Shown here in pieces: positions 1-7,795 of a stretch of DNA of 38,978 nucleotides (within the stretch, counting starts at the first letter, position 1; each line of letters opens with the position of its first letter). The DNA lies in contig CBDVCD010000003.1 of assembly GCA_965372385.1 (NCBI GenBank), positions 1 to 38,978 on the forward strand, read 5' to 3'. This DNA comes from JASJBU01 sp965372385. Its GTDB lineage: Bacteria; Pseudomonadota; Gammaproteobacteria; Chromatiales; Chromatiaceae. The translations under genes were made by a program, and so were the position numbers. The notes beneath the pieces are model-generated. The model worked only from the letters and a program-made list of their open reading frames with translations, ran no database searches and had not been told where the DNA came from.

Positions 1-150
1 GCGGACCATCTGTTCAGAGCGGCAGCTGAGACCCTGCGTCAGTTATTGAAGAAAAACCCGGGTCAGAGAGCAATTGTTTCTAATATAGATCATTCTGGCT
101 TATCCACATACCCGGGTTTCATCGGGTATCATGGCTTTATGGCTGTCTGA
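1..150 (+). CDS. possible C-terminal end of a truncated ORF at the window edge
   Basis: Frame 1 is open from the first base to a TGA at 148-150 (49 codons), while the other two plus frames hit stops within the first 50 bases. The translated start (ADHLFRAAAETLRQLLKK) looks like an amphipathic helix, as at the end of a real protein. The last third is less protein-like and overlaps the 3' end of the convergent transglycosylase gene. I do not recognise the product. It could equally be chance, since only a fragment is visible. Confidence 0.25.
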   Translation, partial: ADHLFRAAAETLRQLLKKNPGQRAIVSNIDHSGLSTYPGFIGYHGFMAV

Positions 151-2336
151 ATGTCCTTGAACTGGCGCACCCAGGGCTTGAGCTTATTTAACCTCTCCTT
201 GGCTTTGTCCGCCTCTGATCTCGACTTGTAACTGCCACTCATTACCACGAATTTCCCCCGTTTGTCCTTGCCGAGTGGTGCAATTGCAATGGTGTCATCC
301 AGGGATACAGAAGCGGTAAATTTCCTTGCTGCCTTGAGCGAACTGAACACCGCGAGCTGTAAGGTAAAATGATTGTGATTTTGCGCCAATACCCAGGGTC
401 TGCCGACCTGTGTTTTTGCGGGAACGCTGGATTTATTACCAGTATGGCGAGTCGTCCTTTTAGGGGATGATTTCTTTGGTACTTCTGAAATCGCAATTTT
501 TTCAGGATCTGCTCCCAGGCATTGAGCGACATCCATCTCATTGCCTCGCTTTACCTTTTTGAATTTACTCCAGAATGCCTTATCGATTTTCTTGTGTGCG
601 GGCGCCGCTTTTGCGCTGCGGTAGCGGGAAACCTTGCTGGGTCCGCCATTGTAGGCGGAATAGGCTGCACGGGCCAGGTTGTCCAGGCCACCTTTATGCT
701 GGTCTTCACCTTTCTTGAGGGCGTATTTGACCAGGTAGTTCAGCAGTACTTCACTCCCTGCATTGGCATTATATGCAATATCCCAACGCAACTTTTGTGC
801 ATCGTAAAAGCCCCGCCAAACCCGTTCATTCATCTGCATCAATCCGGAATCACCGGTCTGCGAGCGGAGTGGCACGATCTTGCTTTTTTTTATGGTGTAT
901 TGTCGCCAACAGCTCTCCTGCCAGGCGGTGGTCAGTACCAGTTGTTTGTAGAGTTTTGCGATTGAATTATTCAGTTTTCCGTCTTGTGCTGTCACAGTGG
1001 CGGTATCCGTCAGCAGGTTACGAACCTGCGGTAAATATACGGATAGTTCATGTTTTTTCGGTACCCAGAGGTTGAGACGATTGTCGGAGGATTTTGCCCA
1101 GGCTGAGTTGATTGGCCAGATATTAAAGTGAAAGCCTGTCGTATCCTTAGTCTCAGACATACCGGGCAGTTGGAACAAACGCTGGAGTTCAGGATCAACG
1201 GATTGATCATAGTGCAACGGATCTATACCTGACCGATTGATGAGCAAACGGCCCATCCGTCTGAGGCCATCCGCCGAGATGTCCAACCCAAAGGAGGGGC
1301 CGAGTTGATCCAGTGCTTTCAGGGCATTGGTGGCGGTCAACAGGCTGAGAAGCAGCATGGGCTCCTGGCCAGGTCGTTCCAGACTGATCTGACGCAGGGT
1401 AGGGCTCAGGCGTTCCCAGCTGTCGATAAACCACTGGCGAACCGGATCGTTTCCATGACTTACTGGTTGGGTTAATGCTGTGTTTAATTGATATCGGGCA
1501 TCCAGCAGTATTTCGAGCAGTGTGTCACGAAGTTCCTGCTGATTTGTTAGGAATGCATAGCGTTTGACGGCGAAGGTGATCATGGCATCCATCATTTGCC
1601 AGTTCTTTTCCCACTGCTGCATCTCCTGCTCAGATAATATCGCCTCCGGTTGTGAGGATTGCGGGAGTTGCTTGATCTGCATGCTGACAGTAACATCAAT
1701 AGCGTCATCTTCGACCTGGATTGACGCCAGTCTCAGGCTATCGACGATGTTTATTATTTGATGTGCGGAACGGTGTCCCAGCACCTCGGGCAACAGTTTG
1801 TTTAGTTCGCTGAGCGAGGAGGTGAGATCGATCTGGTATTGACTCATTAAGGCCAGCAGCTGTCCCTCGGCAATATCCCATAACCTGCCTGAGGTGATCC
1901 GTTCACCCTGTGGGTTATAGAGTTGGGTATCAAGGATATTGAGTTTTACTGAGGTTGCTCCGGGTAGAATAACCGGCTCAGTGAGAAATTTTGCATCGCC
2001 CTCCCAATACAGCAGCCTTGCGCAGGTACCAAAAATAGCTGTCCCTAGGTGTGCTTTGACATGGGTGCTTATCTCCAGGTGATGCCGTTTTTTGCGTAAC
2101 CGGGGGTTAGAGAGAAATATTTCATTACAGCCTGAGGGATCCCGCACGATTTCAGCTGTTCGGTCTGGTGTATCAAAGAGCTGATTCATCATCAATTGCC
2201 GCAGCAGGGGGTAATCCAGTTTGATGGGTATGTTTACCGTTTCGGCGATAACCCAGGGAGTAAAGGTTAAGGAAATCAGTAACAGTAACAGGCTGGTTCC
2301 TTTGCGGTGATGTGTTGGTATTTTTAGGGTTTTCAT
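129..2336 (-). CDS. Periplasmic lytic transglycosylase (SLT domain) with C-terminal SPOR domain
   Basis: Predicted murein lytic transglycosylase that cleaves peptidoglycan glycan strands in the periplasm. Numbered from the upstream GTG at 2357 (742 aa), the SLT domain spans about 470-585. It has the catalytic Glu481 in AWQESCW, the GLMQMN motif at 504-509 and AYNGG at 568-572. A Lys/Arg/Ser-rich linker (about 585-655) leads to a SPOR-like domain (about 660-740) of the kind that binds denuded glycan at division sites. The N-terminus has a basic stretch followed by a Leu-rich hydrophobic segment, a signal peptide or anchor. Residues 40-450 match no domain I recognise, and the protein is long for the family. 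ATG at 2336 is preferred over the in-frame GTG at 2357; neither has a strong ribosome site. It is divergent from lspA. Confidence 0.85.
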   Translation of the reverse strand: MKTLKIPTHHRKGTSLLLLLISLTFTPWVIAETVNIPIKLDYPLLRQLMMNQLFDTPDRTAEIVRDPSGCNEIFLSNPRLRKKRHHLEISTHVKAHLGTAIFGTCARLLYWEGDAKFLTEPVILPGATSVKLNILDTQLYNPQGERITSGRLWDIAEGQLLALMSQYQIDLTSSLSELNKLLPEVLGHRSAHQIINIVDSLRLASIQVEDDAIDVTVSMQIKQLPQSSQPEAILSEQEMQQWEKNWQMMDAMITFAVKRYAFLTNQQELRDTLLEILLDARYQLNTALTQPVSHGNDPVRQWFIDSWERLSPTLRQISLERPGQEPMLLLSLLTATNALKALDQLGPSFGLDISADGLRRMGRLLINRSGIDPLHYDQSVDPELQRLFQLPGMSETKDTTGFHFNIWPINSAWAKSSDNRLNLWVPKKHELSVYLPQVRNLLTDTATVTAQDGKLNNSIAKLYKQLVLTTAWQESCWRQYTIKKSKIVPLRSQTGDSGLMQMNERVWRGFYDAQKLRWDIAYNANAGSEVLLNYLVKYALKKGEDQHKGGLDNLARAAYSAYNGGPSKVSRYRSAKAAPAHKKIDKAFWSKFKKVKRGNEMDVAQCLGADPEKIAISEVPKKSSPKRTTRHTGNKSSVPAKTQVGRPWVLAQNHNHFTLQLAVFSSLKAARKFTASVSLDDTIAIAPLGKDKRGKFVVMSGSYKSRSEADKAKERLNKLKPWVRQFKDIQTAIKP

Positions 2337-2483
2337 ATCTTCAATATAGATAGCCACTCATGACATGCCGTAACATAAAACATTTAAGCAAAGAAATCAG
2401 TGGATGAGAGGTTCTGATCCTACGAGCAATAGATCCTGTTTCTTTAAGGGCCGCGATAAGGGCTATGGAGGCAGGAAGTGTTA

Positions 2484-2975
2484 ATGGGTAAGAGACTGAT
2501 CTTGGCTCTGATGGTGCTGCTGCCCTGTATATTCGCTGATCAGGTAACCAAAGAGTTGGCGCGTCAATATCTTTCGACTTCTCTGGGGGAATCCTATTTT
2601 CATGGAATATTCAGATTAACATACGCGGAGAATACCGGCACATTCTCTAGCTTGGGGGCTGGGTTATCAGACGACGCAAAATTTTGGCTCTTTACCGTGG
2701 CAACAGCAGTGGTTCTTAGCTTCCTGCTTGGTTATCTCCTCATCAGTAAAGTGATAACGACCTATTCCTTGATTGGTTGCTCTTTGATGCTTGGTGGGGG
2801 TGTCGGCAATCTTATCGATCGTGTGACAAATGATGGGGCCGTTGTGGATTTCATGTTTGTCAGCTTTGCCGGCATGAGAACGAGTATATTCAATATTGCG
2901 GATATGGCGATCACTATTGGTATTGTGTTGTTATCGCTATCTCTCTTGAGCAGAGGAGGGAGGAGGGGAAGATAG
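2484..2975 (+). CDS. lspA: Signal peptidase II (prolipoprotein signal peptidase), stand-alone copy
   Basis: Integral inner-membrane aspartyl protease that removes signal peptides from diacylglyceryl-modified prolipoproteins. The family motifs are in order: DQVTK near the N-terminus, ENTGTF (canonical NxGxxF), GGGVGNLIDR with the first catalytic Asp, VVDF, and FNIADMAI with the second catalytic Asp. There are four hydrophobic segments, and the length (163-165 aa) matches E. coli LspA. The ATG at 2484 has AGGA seven bases upstream; an in-frame GTG at 2478 with GGAG seven bases upstream is equally possible. It is not next to ileS, its usual partner, and NTGTF departs from the usual N-x-G-A-A-F. 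It may therefore be a second copy with its own lipoprotein clients, which cannot be decided from this window. Confidence 0.88.
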   Translation: MGKRLILALMVLLPCIFADQVTKELARQYLSTSLGESYFHGIFRLTYAENTGTFSSLGAGLSDDAKFWLFTVATAVVLSFLLGYLLISKVITTYSLIGCSLMLGGGVGNLIDRVTNDGAVVDFMFVSFAGMRTSIFNIADMAITIGIVLLSLSLLSRGGRRGR

Positions 2976-3037
2976 GGGGAGATTAGTCAAAAAATATTAG
3001 CTGTGATTTCGTTATGTCTGGCCAATGCTAAAAAAAA

Positions 3038-3064
3038 GCCCATCTCCCTGTATGGGAGATGGGC
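3038..3064 (-). terminator. Rho-independent terminator downstream of the multihaem cytochrome gene
   Basis: A perfect 11-bp inverted repeat (3038-3048 with 3054-3064, 5-base loop) is preceded on the plus strand by eight A residues at 3030-3037. Read on the minus strand, this is a GC-rich hairpin followed by a U-run, so it terminates transcription arriving from the minus-strand cytochrome gene that ends at 3129. It may also help stop lspA transcripts from the other side, but no T-run follows on the plus strand. Confidence 0.85.
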
Positions 3065-3088
3065 ATCTCATTTCTAACTTGATACTGG

Positions 3089-3121
3089 CCGATCTCACTG
3101 CCATCAGCACAGTGAGATCGG
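3089..3121. terminator. Second hairpin just after the cytochrome stop codon
   Basis: A perfect 12-bp stem (3089-3100 with 3110-3121, 9-base loop) starts eight bases past the cytochrome stop at 3129. No clear T-run follows on either strand. It is therefore more likely a 3'-end stabilising stem-loop or an auxiliary terminator working with the hairpin at 3038-3064. Confidence 0.5.
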
Positions 3122-3128
3122 TTGCTGA

Positions 3129-6035
3129 TTACTTGCTCATTTTCAAACCTCGCTCGGGTCTCGAGAAAGTATGGCAGACTGAGCAATCATATCCCTTATT
3201 TTCCACATGTCGTTGATGATTCTTGACGAATCCCTCAGAACTCTCAGTACCGTGGCACTGACTGCATACCGATGTCTCGGGGCCTTTCAACTCGTAACCC
3301 ATATCAGCTTGAAGATTCATGCGTGCAGGTCCACCGGCTAACCCGGCATCACCGTGACAGTCACCACACTCCAGGGCAGCGACAGAACTTTCCACCCCAT
3401 GATTGATCGTCTGGTAGGTATGGACTGGCACGACACGATAGGCATCACCAGCGCGTCCCTCCTGCTCCAGTGCGCTCTGTACCGCGGTGTCAAAGCTGCC
3501 TGTGCGGAAGAACTCAAAGGTGGAGTGAGCAACCAGCTGGTTGGTATCCAAGTGCATGGCTGATTTGGAGACGTGTTCCTTCATTGGATAGATCTTGGAT
3601 CCACTGGAATCGACCGCACCATTGGGTTGAGCCAGGCTGTATGCATCACTGCCATCTGGCAGGGCATTGGGCAGGAGATAGTCATTCAGGGATTCACCCA
3701 ATACATAGACCCTGCTGGTGCCGTCAAACCAGTTGTATGTGGGTATCAGATCGCTCGCCTTGATCTCTTCCGGTAACCAGCCACCTCTACCATTACAGGC
3801 TGCCGCGGAGAAGTGTGGATTTTCCCAGTCACGGCTGACCTCGGTTGGCATACCCTTGGCGTAGGTCGGGATATGGCAGGTTTGACAGGCAACGCGGCTG
3901 GCATGTTTATCCCGGCTACTGCCGGTGATGTTGCTGTAGTCCCCATGGGGTTGATCATGACAGCTCTCGCAGCTAAAGCGTTGAGGATCGTCGTTGGGAC
4001 GCAAGTCAAGGCCACGCCCGCTCATTCTGTGTCCGCCGGCGTCATGACAGTTTGCACAGGTCAGATCAAAACCGGAACTGCTCATATGGATATCGATCTG
4101 TGGGGTGGGATCCGCCAGTAGGCTGGATATGTCACCGCGCTTGGTGCCATCTGCACCACCCGCTTTGGCATGACAATTCAGACAGGACTTTCTGGTGGTT
4201 CTGTGAACCGTCCGTGCCGCTTCATGCCGAGAGATCATCAATGGGGTAGATAACGCACTTTCGGCATCCGCGGGCTCAAACAGGAAGTCTTTGGTGATCG
4301 GATCAACGACAGGAATACCCGAGGTTCCAGTAAGTACGATGGGGTCGGCGCTGAGATCCGGAAATCCATCCGCGCCTTGCGGAATCATGGTCAGGGCTTC
4401 GAACTCACCTGTCGGAAAGCGCTTGTAGAGCTCCTGGTGACACATCATACAGTCGATATTGGCGAGTTCCTCGGTACGTTCCGGTTCGGTTGCGGGCAGT
4501 TCCGGGTTTGGAAAGCGTCCATTACCCACATGGCAGCCGGCGCAGGTGAATCTTGGTGAATTTTCATGCGTGCCACAGTAGGTGTTGATGCCAATAGCGC
4601 CATTACCTCTCTCACCGGCGAGGCCATCTGGATTCTCCGGGGTTGCAAAGATATTGGTCAGGTTAATTGCCGGGCCAGTCTGCTGATAGTGTACAGAACC
4701 ATGCATCTGCTCGGCTGCTGCTTCATGACAAGCGATACAGGTGCCCGGCCCTTCATAGACTGCAATGGTGGCATGCGCTTCTAGAGCAGTAGTTGGGAAT
4801 GGATTGATCGTGATCTGTACTATATCCGCGGTGCTCTCCAGGCCCTTATCATCTCTTACTGTCAGGGTGAAATTATATGTACCGACACCAAGCGCAAAGC
4901 TAGGGTTGATAATGTCGTCGGGATCAGGCGTACCGGTCCAGAGATAGTTGCTGATCGATCCATCAGGATCGTTGGAAGCACTGCCATCCAGCCATACGGT
5001 TACCGTGGATTCTCCTGAGGCCAGCGTGAACATCTGATCTGGACCGGCATTGGCGATCGGCGGCTGATTTCCCACCAGCGTTGTCTCGATGGTGATGGCA
5101 ACTGAATCCACCTGACTTACTGCGCCATCATTATCGGTAACCAGCAGGCTGAAGAGATGGGTTCCGACACCCAGAGTAAGGGTGGGATTGACCACATTGG
5201 CCGGATCGGGTGAGCCGGACCAGTTGTAGCTGGCAATCGAGCCATCCGGATCATTTGAACCGGAACCATCGAGTATTACGTTGGTACTGAATTGACCATC
5301 GGGAAGGACGATGACCTCATCTGAACCGGCGTTGGCGACCGGTGGTTGATTGACCGCCGGTGTTTCCTCGATGGTAATGGCAACTGAGTCCGTCTGACTT
5401 ACAGCACCATCATTGTCGGTAACCTCCAGGCTGAAGAGATGGGTGCCGACACCCAGGGTAACGGTGGGGCTTGCCACATCGGCTGGATCGGGTAAACCTG
5501 TCCAGCTGTAGCTGGCAATCGAGCCATCCGGATCATTTGAACCGGAACCATCGAGAATTACATCGATGCTGGCTTGTCCAGGATTCAGAACGATCGTCTT
5601 GTCCGTCCCGGCGTTGGCGACCGGGGCTTGGTTTACCGGTGGGGGATCTGTGGCGTCTTGTGGAGAACAGTTGGCAGGGATGGTATGTGTGCTCCTATCC
5701 CTAACATCCCGTTCTCTGACTTCACCGGTTGTTTCGTTGATTGCGCGAATTCGACAGGGGATGGGTTGGGGATCGGACAAGGTGATCTTTAATTCATCTT
5801 CACTCAGTTGTTCCCTGAGCAGTACCTGTCCTGAGTCGTAGGCGTTTTCAACTTGAATTATCTGAGTCTTCTTTGCCTTGATCTTTAAATAGAGCCGAGG
5901 ATTGCCACTGGACCATAAGGCCCTATCGATTAAAAATTCTGAAGATTCTTCATCATCTTCAGCATAAGTCACTCCGCCAGTGAACAACAAACCAATCGCT
6001 GCCGCTGACAAGATTATATTACTCCATCTCTTCAT
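3129..6035 (-). CDS. Secreted ten-haem c-type cytochrome with three PKD domains, octahaem tetrathionate reductase-like
   Basis: Predicted periplasmic or exported multihaem redox protein. Residues 1-25 form a signal peptide ending TYA. Residues 30-130 are unassigned. Three PKD/Ig-like repeats follow at about 137-224, 231-317 and 324-411, each with an NAGxD start and a DGSxSNDPDGSI core. Ten CxxCH haem sites begin at 433, 498, 529, 618, 660, 689, 717, 890, 924 and 951. From memory, the spacing and flanks of the first seven (NIDCMMCH; GDISSLLADPTPQIDIHMSS; CANCH...GHRMSGRG; VACQTCHIPTYAKG) resemble octahaem tetrathionate reductases, which reduce tetrathionate, nitrite or hydroxylamine. Two more haem sites than that family, plus the PKD array, are unusual. 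The substrate is unknown. It is a single gene with its own terminator hairpins; electron partners are not adjacent. Confidence 0.85.
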   Translation of the reverse strand: MKRWSNIILSAAAIGLLFTGGVTYAEDDEESSEFLIDRALWSSGNPRLYLKIKAKKTQIIQVENAYDSGQVLLREQLSEDELKITLSDPQPIPCRIRAINETTGEVRERDVRDRSTHTIPANCSPQDATDPPPVNQAPVANAGTDKTIVLNPGQASIDVILDGSGSNDPDGSIASYSWTGLPDPADVASPTVTLGVGTHLFSLEVTDNDGAVSQTDSVAITIEETPAVNQPPVANAGSDEVIVLPDGQFSTNVILDGSGSNDPDGSIASYNWSGSPDPANVVNPTLTLGVGTHLFSLLVTDNDGAVSQVDSVAITIETTLVGNQPPIANAGPDQMFTLASGESTVTVWLDGSASNDPDGSISNYLWTGTPDPDDIINPSFALGVGTYNFTLTVRDDKGLESTADIVQITINPFPTTALEAHATIAVYEGPGTCIACHEAAAEQMHGSVHYQQTGPAINLTNIFATPENPDGLAGERGNGAIGINTYCGTHENSPRFTCAGCHVGNGRFPNPELPATEPERTEELANIDCMMCHQELYKRFPTGEFEALTMIPQGADGFPDLSADPIVLTGTSGIPVVDPITKDFLFEPADAESALSTPLMISRHEAARTVHRTTRKSCLNCHAKAGGADGTKRGDISSLLADPTPQIDIHMSSSGFDLTCANCHDAGGHRMSGRGLDLRPNDDPQRFSCESCHDQPHGDYSNITGSSRDKHASRVACQTCHIPTYAKGMPTEVSRDWENPHFSAAACNGRGGWLPEEIKASDLIPTYNWFDGTSRVYVLGESLNDYLLPNALPDGSDAYSLAQPNGAVDSSGSKIYPMKEHVSKSAMHLDTNQLVAHSTFEFFRTGSFDTAVQSALEQEGRAGDAYRVVPVHTYQTINHGVESSVAALECGDCHGDAGLAGGPARMNLQADMGYELKGPETSVCSQCHGTESSEGFVKNHQRHVENKGYDCSVCHTFSRPERGLKMSK
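5099..5662. repeat. Tandem near-identical 282-bp repeats encoding PKD domains 1 and 2
   Basis: Within the cytochrome gene, the DNA encoding PKD2 (from about 5099) and PKD1 (from about 5381) repeats with an exact 282-base (94-codon) period. The match includes an uninterrupted stretch of more than 30 identical bases around 5241 and 5521 (gagccatccggatcatttga and onward). The third PKD (about 4800-5070) is clearly more diverged. This points to a recent duplication or gene conversion of one PKD unit. Confidence 0.75.
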
Positions 6036-6523
6036 CTGTTTACCCTACTGAGACTGTATAAAATAAAATGAATGCCATTAGCTATTTCTTTATCTGACAG
6101 CCTTGGCGCGTTGCTTCCTTGTGTTCGGCGCATATGCGTTAAAGAGTGATCTTTAGCCAGGCAATGCGCAGAAAGTTTTCCTAGATGAAGAAACTAGGGT
6201 AATTGGTTTCGCTATGTTGTGAGTCTGTCCACCTTTCTATTCGGGTTGCGCAATAATTCCCAAACTTATGACCCTTATTGCATTCTGGCTGGTTCAGTAA
6301 TTAATCCATTAAAGAATGCTGGTGGTTGTGGCAAGAGATAGGAAAAGAAGGCCTAAATAGAAACTTAATCAGAGATTGAAAAGGGAGCGTTTATGCTAGA
6401 TCGCGGTGTATAAAAGAGTTTCGGCTCTTTATTATTTACCTGCTCACTCGGATGGCTATGCCGGTTTATTGGATCTAAAATAGTTATCGCACGATGAATA
6501 TAAATCACATAAGGAGAAAACGA
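6036..6523. other. Gene-free 488-bp divergent intergenic region
   Basis: AT-rich spacer between the minus-strand cytochrome gene and the plus-strand EF-hand gene, so it must hold both promoters. I see no convincing -35/-10 pair. The only symmetrical element that stands out is a perfect 10-bp palindrome, cgcatatgcg, at 6129-6138, about 95 bases upstream of the cytochrome start; it could be a regulator half-site pair. No ORF with a credible ribosome site was found. Confidence 0.4.
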
Positions 6524-6886
6524 ATGAAAAGCATGACCAGAATGGTAATTATTTCAGGGATCATCCTGATTTCTTCTGGGCCTGTGTCAGGCTTTGAAGG
6601 TCACGAATCCGGTATGGCGCAAAAATTTGATCTTGATCATGACGGAGTGATCACGCGTGCGGAGTTTGATGAGGCCTTCGAAAAAAAGATGAAAAACAAG
6701 CTCACCTGGCTGGATACAAATAAAGATGGTGTCATATCTCCTGAGGAGTTCCGTTCACAGCATGAGGGGGAGTACGATCAACGCTGGTCCATGTGGGATG
6801 CTGATGGAGACGGTGTGGTATCAGTTGAAGCAGTTATAAAACAGCAGCAGGAGTCGCGCGGGGGGAAGAAAAGAGCAATGCAGTAA
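6524..6886 (+). CDS. Small secreted EF-hand calcium-binding protein
   Basis: Predicted periplasmic Ca2+-binding protein of 120 aa. A signal peptide (about 1-23) is followed by three EF-hand loops: DLDHDGVITRAE, DTNKDGVISPEE and DADGDGVVSVEA. The first two have all metal ligands, including Glu at loop position 12. The third ends in Ala there, so it should bind calcium weakly or not at all. The ATG at 6524 is chosen over the upstream in-frame ATG at 6494 because AAGGAG lies at the right distance and the signal peptide then begins MKSMTR. The C-terminus is Lys/Arg-rich. The gene is convergent with the next one, with only 5 bases between the stops. The role is unknown. Confidence 0.8.
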   Translation: MKSMTRMVIISGIILISSGPVSGFEGHESGMAQKFDLDHDGVITRAEFDEAFEKKMKNKLTWLDTNKDGVISPEEFRSQHEGEYDQRWSMWDADGDGVVSVEAVIKQQQESRGGKKRAMQ

Positions 6887-6891
6887 AAGGA

Positions 6892-7455
6892 TTACCAGTA
6901 ACGGACGCGACCTGTGTCAACGTGGATGAAATTGGACTTGGGATAGTATCCGACGCCACCCGATTTGAGGGCGATGGCCGCCTTGCGCAGATCTTTCAGT
7001 TCAACGCCATGGAGACGGATATCCATGGCCTTGCCTCGCATGTGCAGGCTGCGCTTGGCAACCCCGCTCCGTTGACTTTTCCCCCTCAGCATTTCGTTGG
7101 TCTTAGGTGACCGGTAGGCGGAGATGATCTGAAATTCGCCGGACTTACCGATATGGGTCTGCAGGTTGTAGAGCAGGTCCAGCAGGTTCCTGTCCATTTC
7201 CACGCTGTCGCCACTGCGGAAATCCCGTAGCAGATGGTCGATCCGGTGCAGACTGTCAGCCAGATATTCACCTTCCGCCCAGTAGGGCAGTTTTATCTTC
7301 TCTCCAGTATGCAGGTGGCGGAAGGCCAGTTGGCGCTCATTTTGGCCCCCGGTGGAAGCGAAGGCGGCTGGCGTGAGCAGGCTGCCGGCAACAGCGGCAC
7401 AACCGCCCAGAAAATGGCGTCTGCTCAAACCTTTTATTACCTGCTGTGGTGACAT
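6892..7455 (-). CDS. Tat-exported DUF882/M15-type peptidase-like protein (YcbK family)
   Basis: Predicted periplasmic zinc peptidase-fold protein of the DUF882 / peptidase M15_2 family, related to E. coli YcbK (MepK), a murein cross-link endopeptidase. The twin-arginine signal is SRRHFLGG at 11-18, followed by a hydrophobic stretch and an AFAS cleavage region. The LAS-type zinc motif is intact: His138 and Asp145 in SLHMRGKAMD, and His178 in FIHVDTG. The ISAYRSPKTN motif typical of the family is at 110-120. At 187 aa it has full family length. The ribosome site is weak. Together with the transglycosylase at the left edge, this makes two peptidoglycan-active proteins in the same 7 kb. Confidence 0.87.
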   Translation of the reverse strand: MSPQQVIKGLSRRHFLGGCAAVAGSLLTPAAFASTGGQNERQLAFRHLHTGEKIKLPYWAEGEYLADSLHRIDHLLRDFRSGDSVEMDRNLLDLLYNLQTHIGKSGEFQIISAYRSPKTNEMLRGKSQRSGVAKRSLHMRGKAMDIRLHGVELKDLRKAAIALKSGGVGYYPKSNFIHVDTGRVRYW

Positions 7456-7795
7456 GAGGAATCAATTACTCCGCTTAACTGGCTGGGCTCATTGGGAATT
7501 TCGGCAAGGGGACAAAACAATCGAAGCGCAGGTTAACAGATTTTCACACTGGCTGGCCAGACCCGTGACAGGATTCACGGGTCTGGCCAGAGGAGTCGAG
7601 GGAGTTGACTGGTCGCCGTAACGGCAGATTCACCCGTGAGAGGGGCCGATTCGATTTATTAACCCGACCACATTAAACATCGCAGTCAAACATGGATATT
7701 TGATGGCCGCGTTAATAGCTCCCTAATCGCAGGGACCATGACAGCATTTTTTCCGCAGCCCTTAAAACCAGAAGCCGGGGCCAGAACACAGTTGC
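7456..7795. other. 340-bp intergenic region with no gene
   Basis: Spacer between the DUF882 gene start and the 3' end of the DAB operon, both on the minus strand. Apart from the inverted repeat listed at 7553-7590, I see no ORF or RNA gene here. It should contain the promoter of the DUF882 gene and the 3' untranslated region of the DAB transcript. I could not identify a hairpin with a U-run for the latter. Confidence 0.4.
7553..7590. repeat. Perfect 16-bp inverted repeat
   Basis: Arms 7553-7568 and 7575-7590 are exact reverse complements (ctggccagacccgtga and its mate) around a six-base loop. No T-run follows on either strand, so it is not a standard intrinsic terminator. It lies between the end of the DAB operon and the DUF882 gene. 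It could be a transcript 3'-end stabiliser for the DAB mRNA or a binding site. Confidence 0.7.

Noticed and set aside
108..129. 7-bp inverted repeat at the transglycosylase 3' end
   Set aside because: It overlaps the stop codon region, has no T-run on either strand and is too short to call a terminator.
4564..4578. CGTH in the cytochrome as an eleventh haem site
   Set aside because: It is CGTHEN, with no second Cys before the His, so it does not form a CxxCH haem attachment motif.
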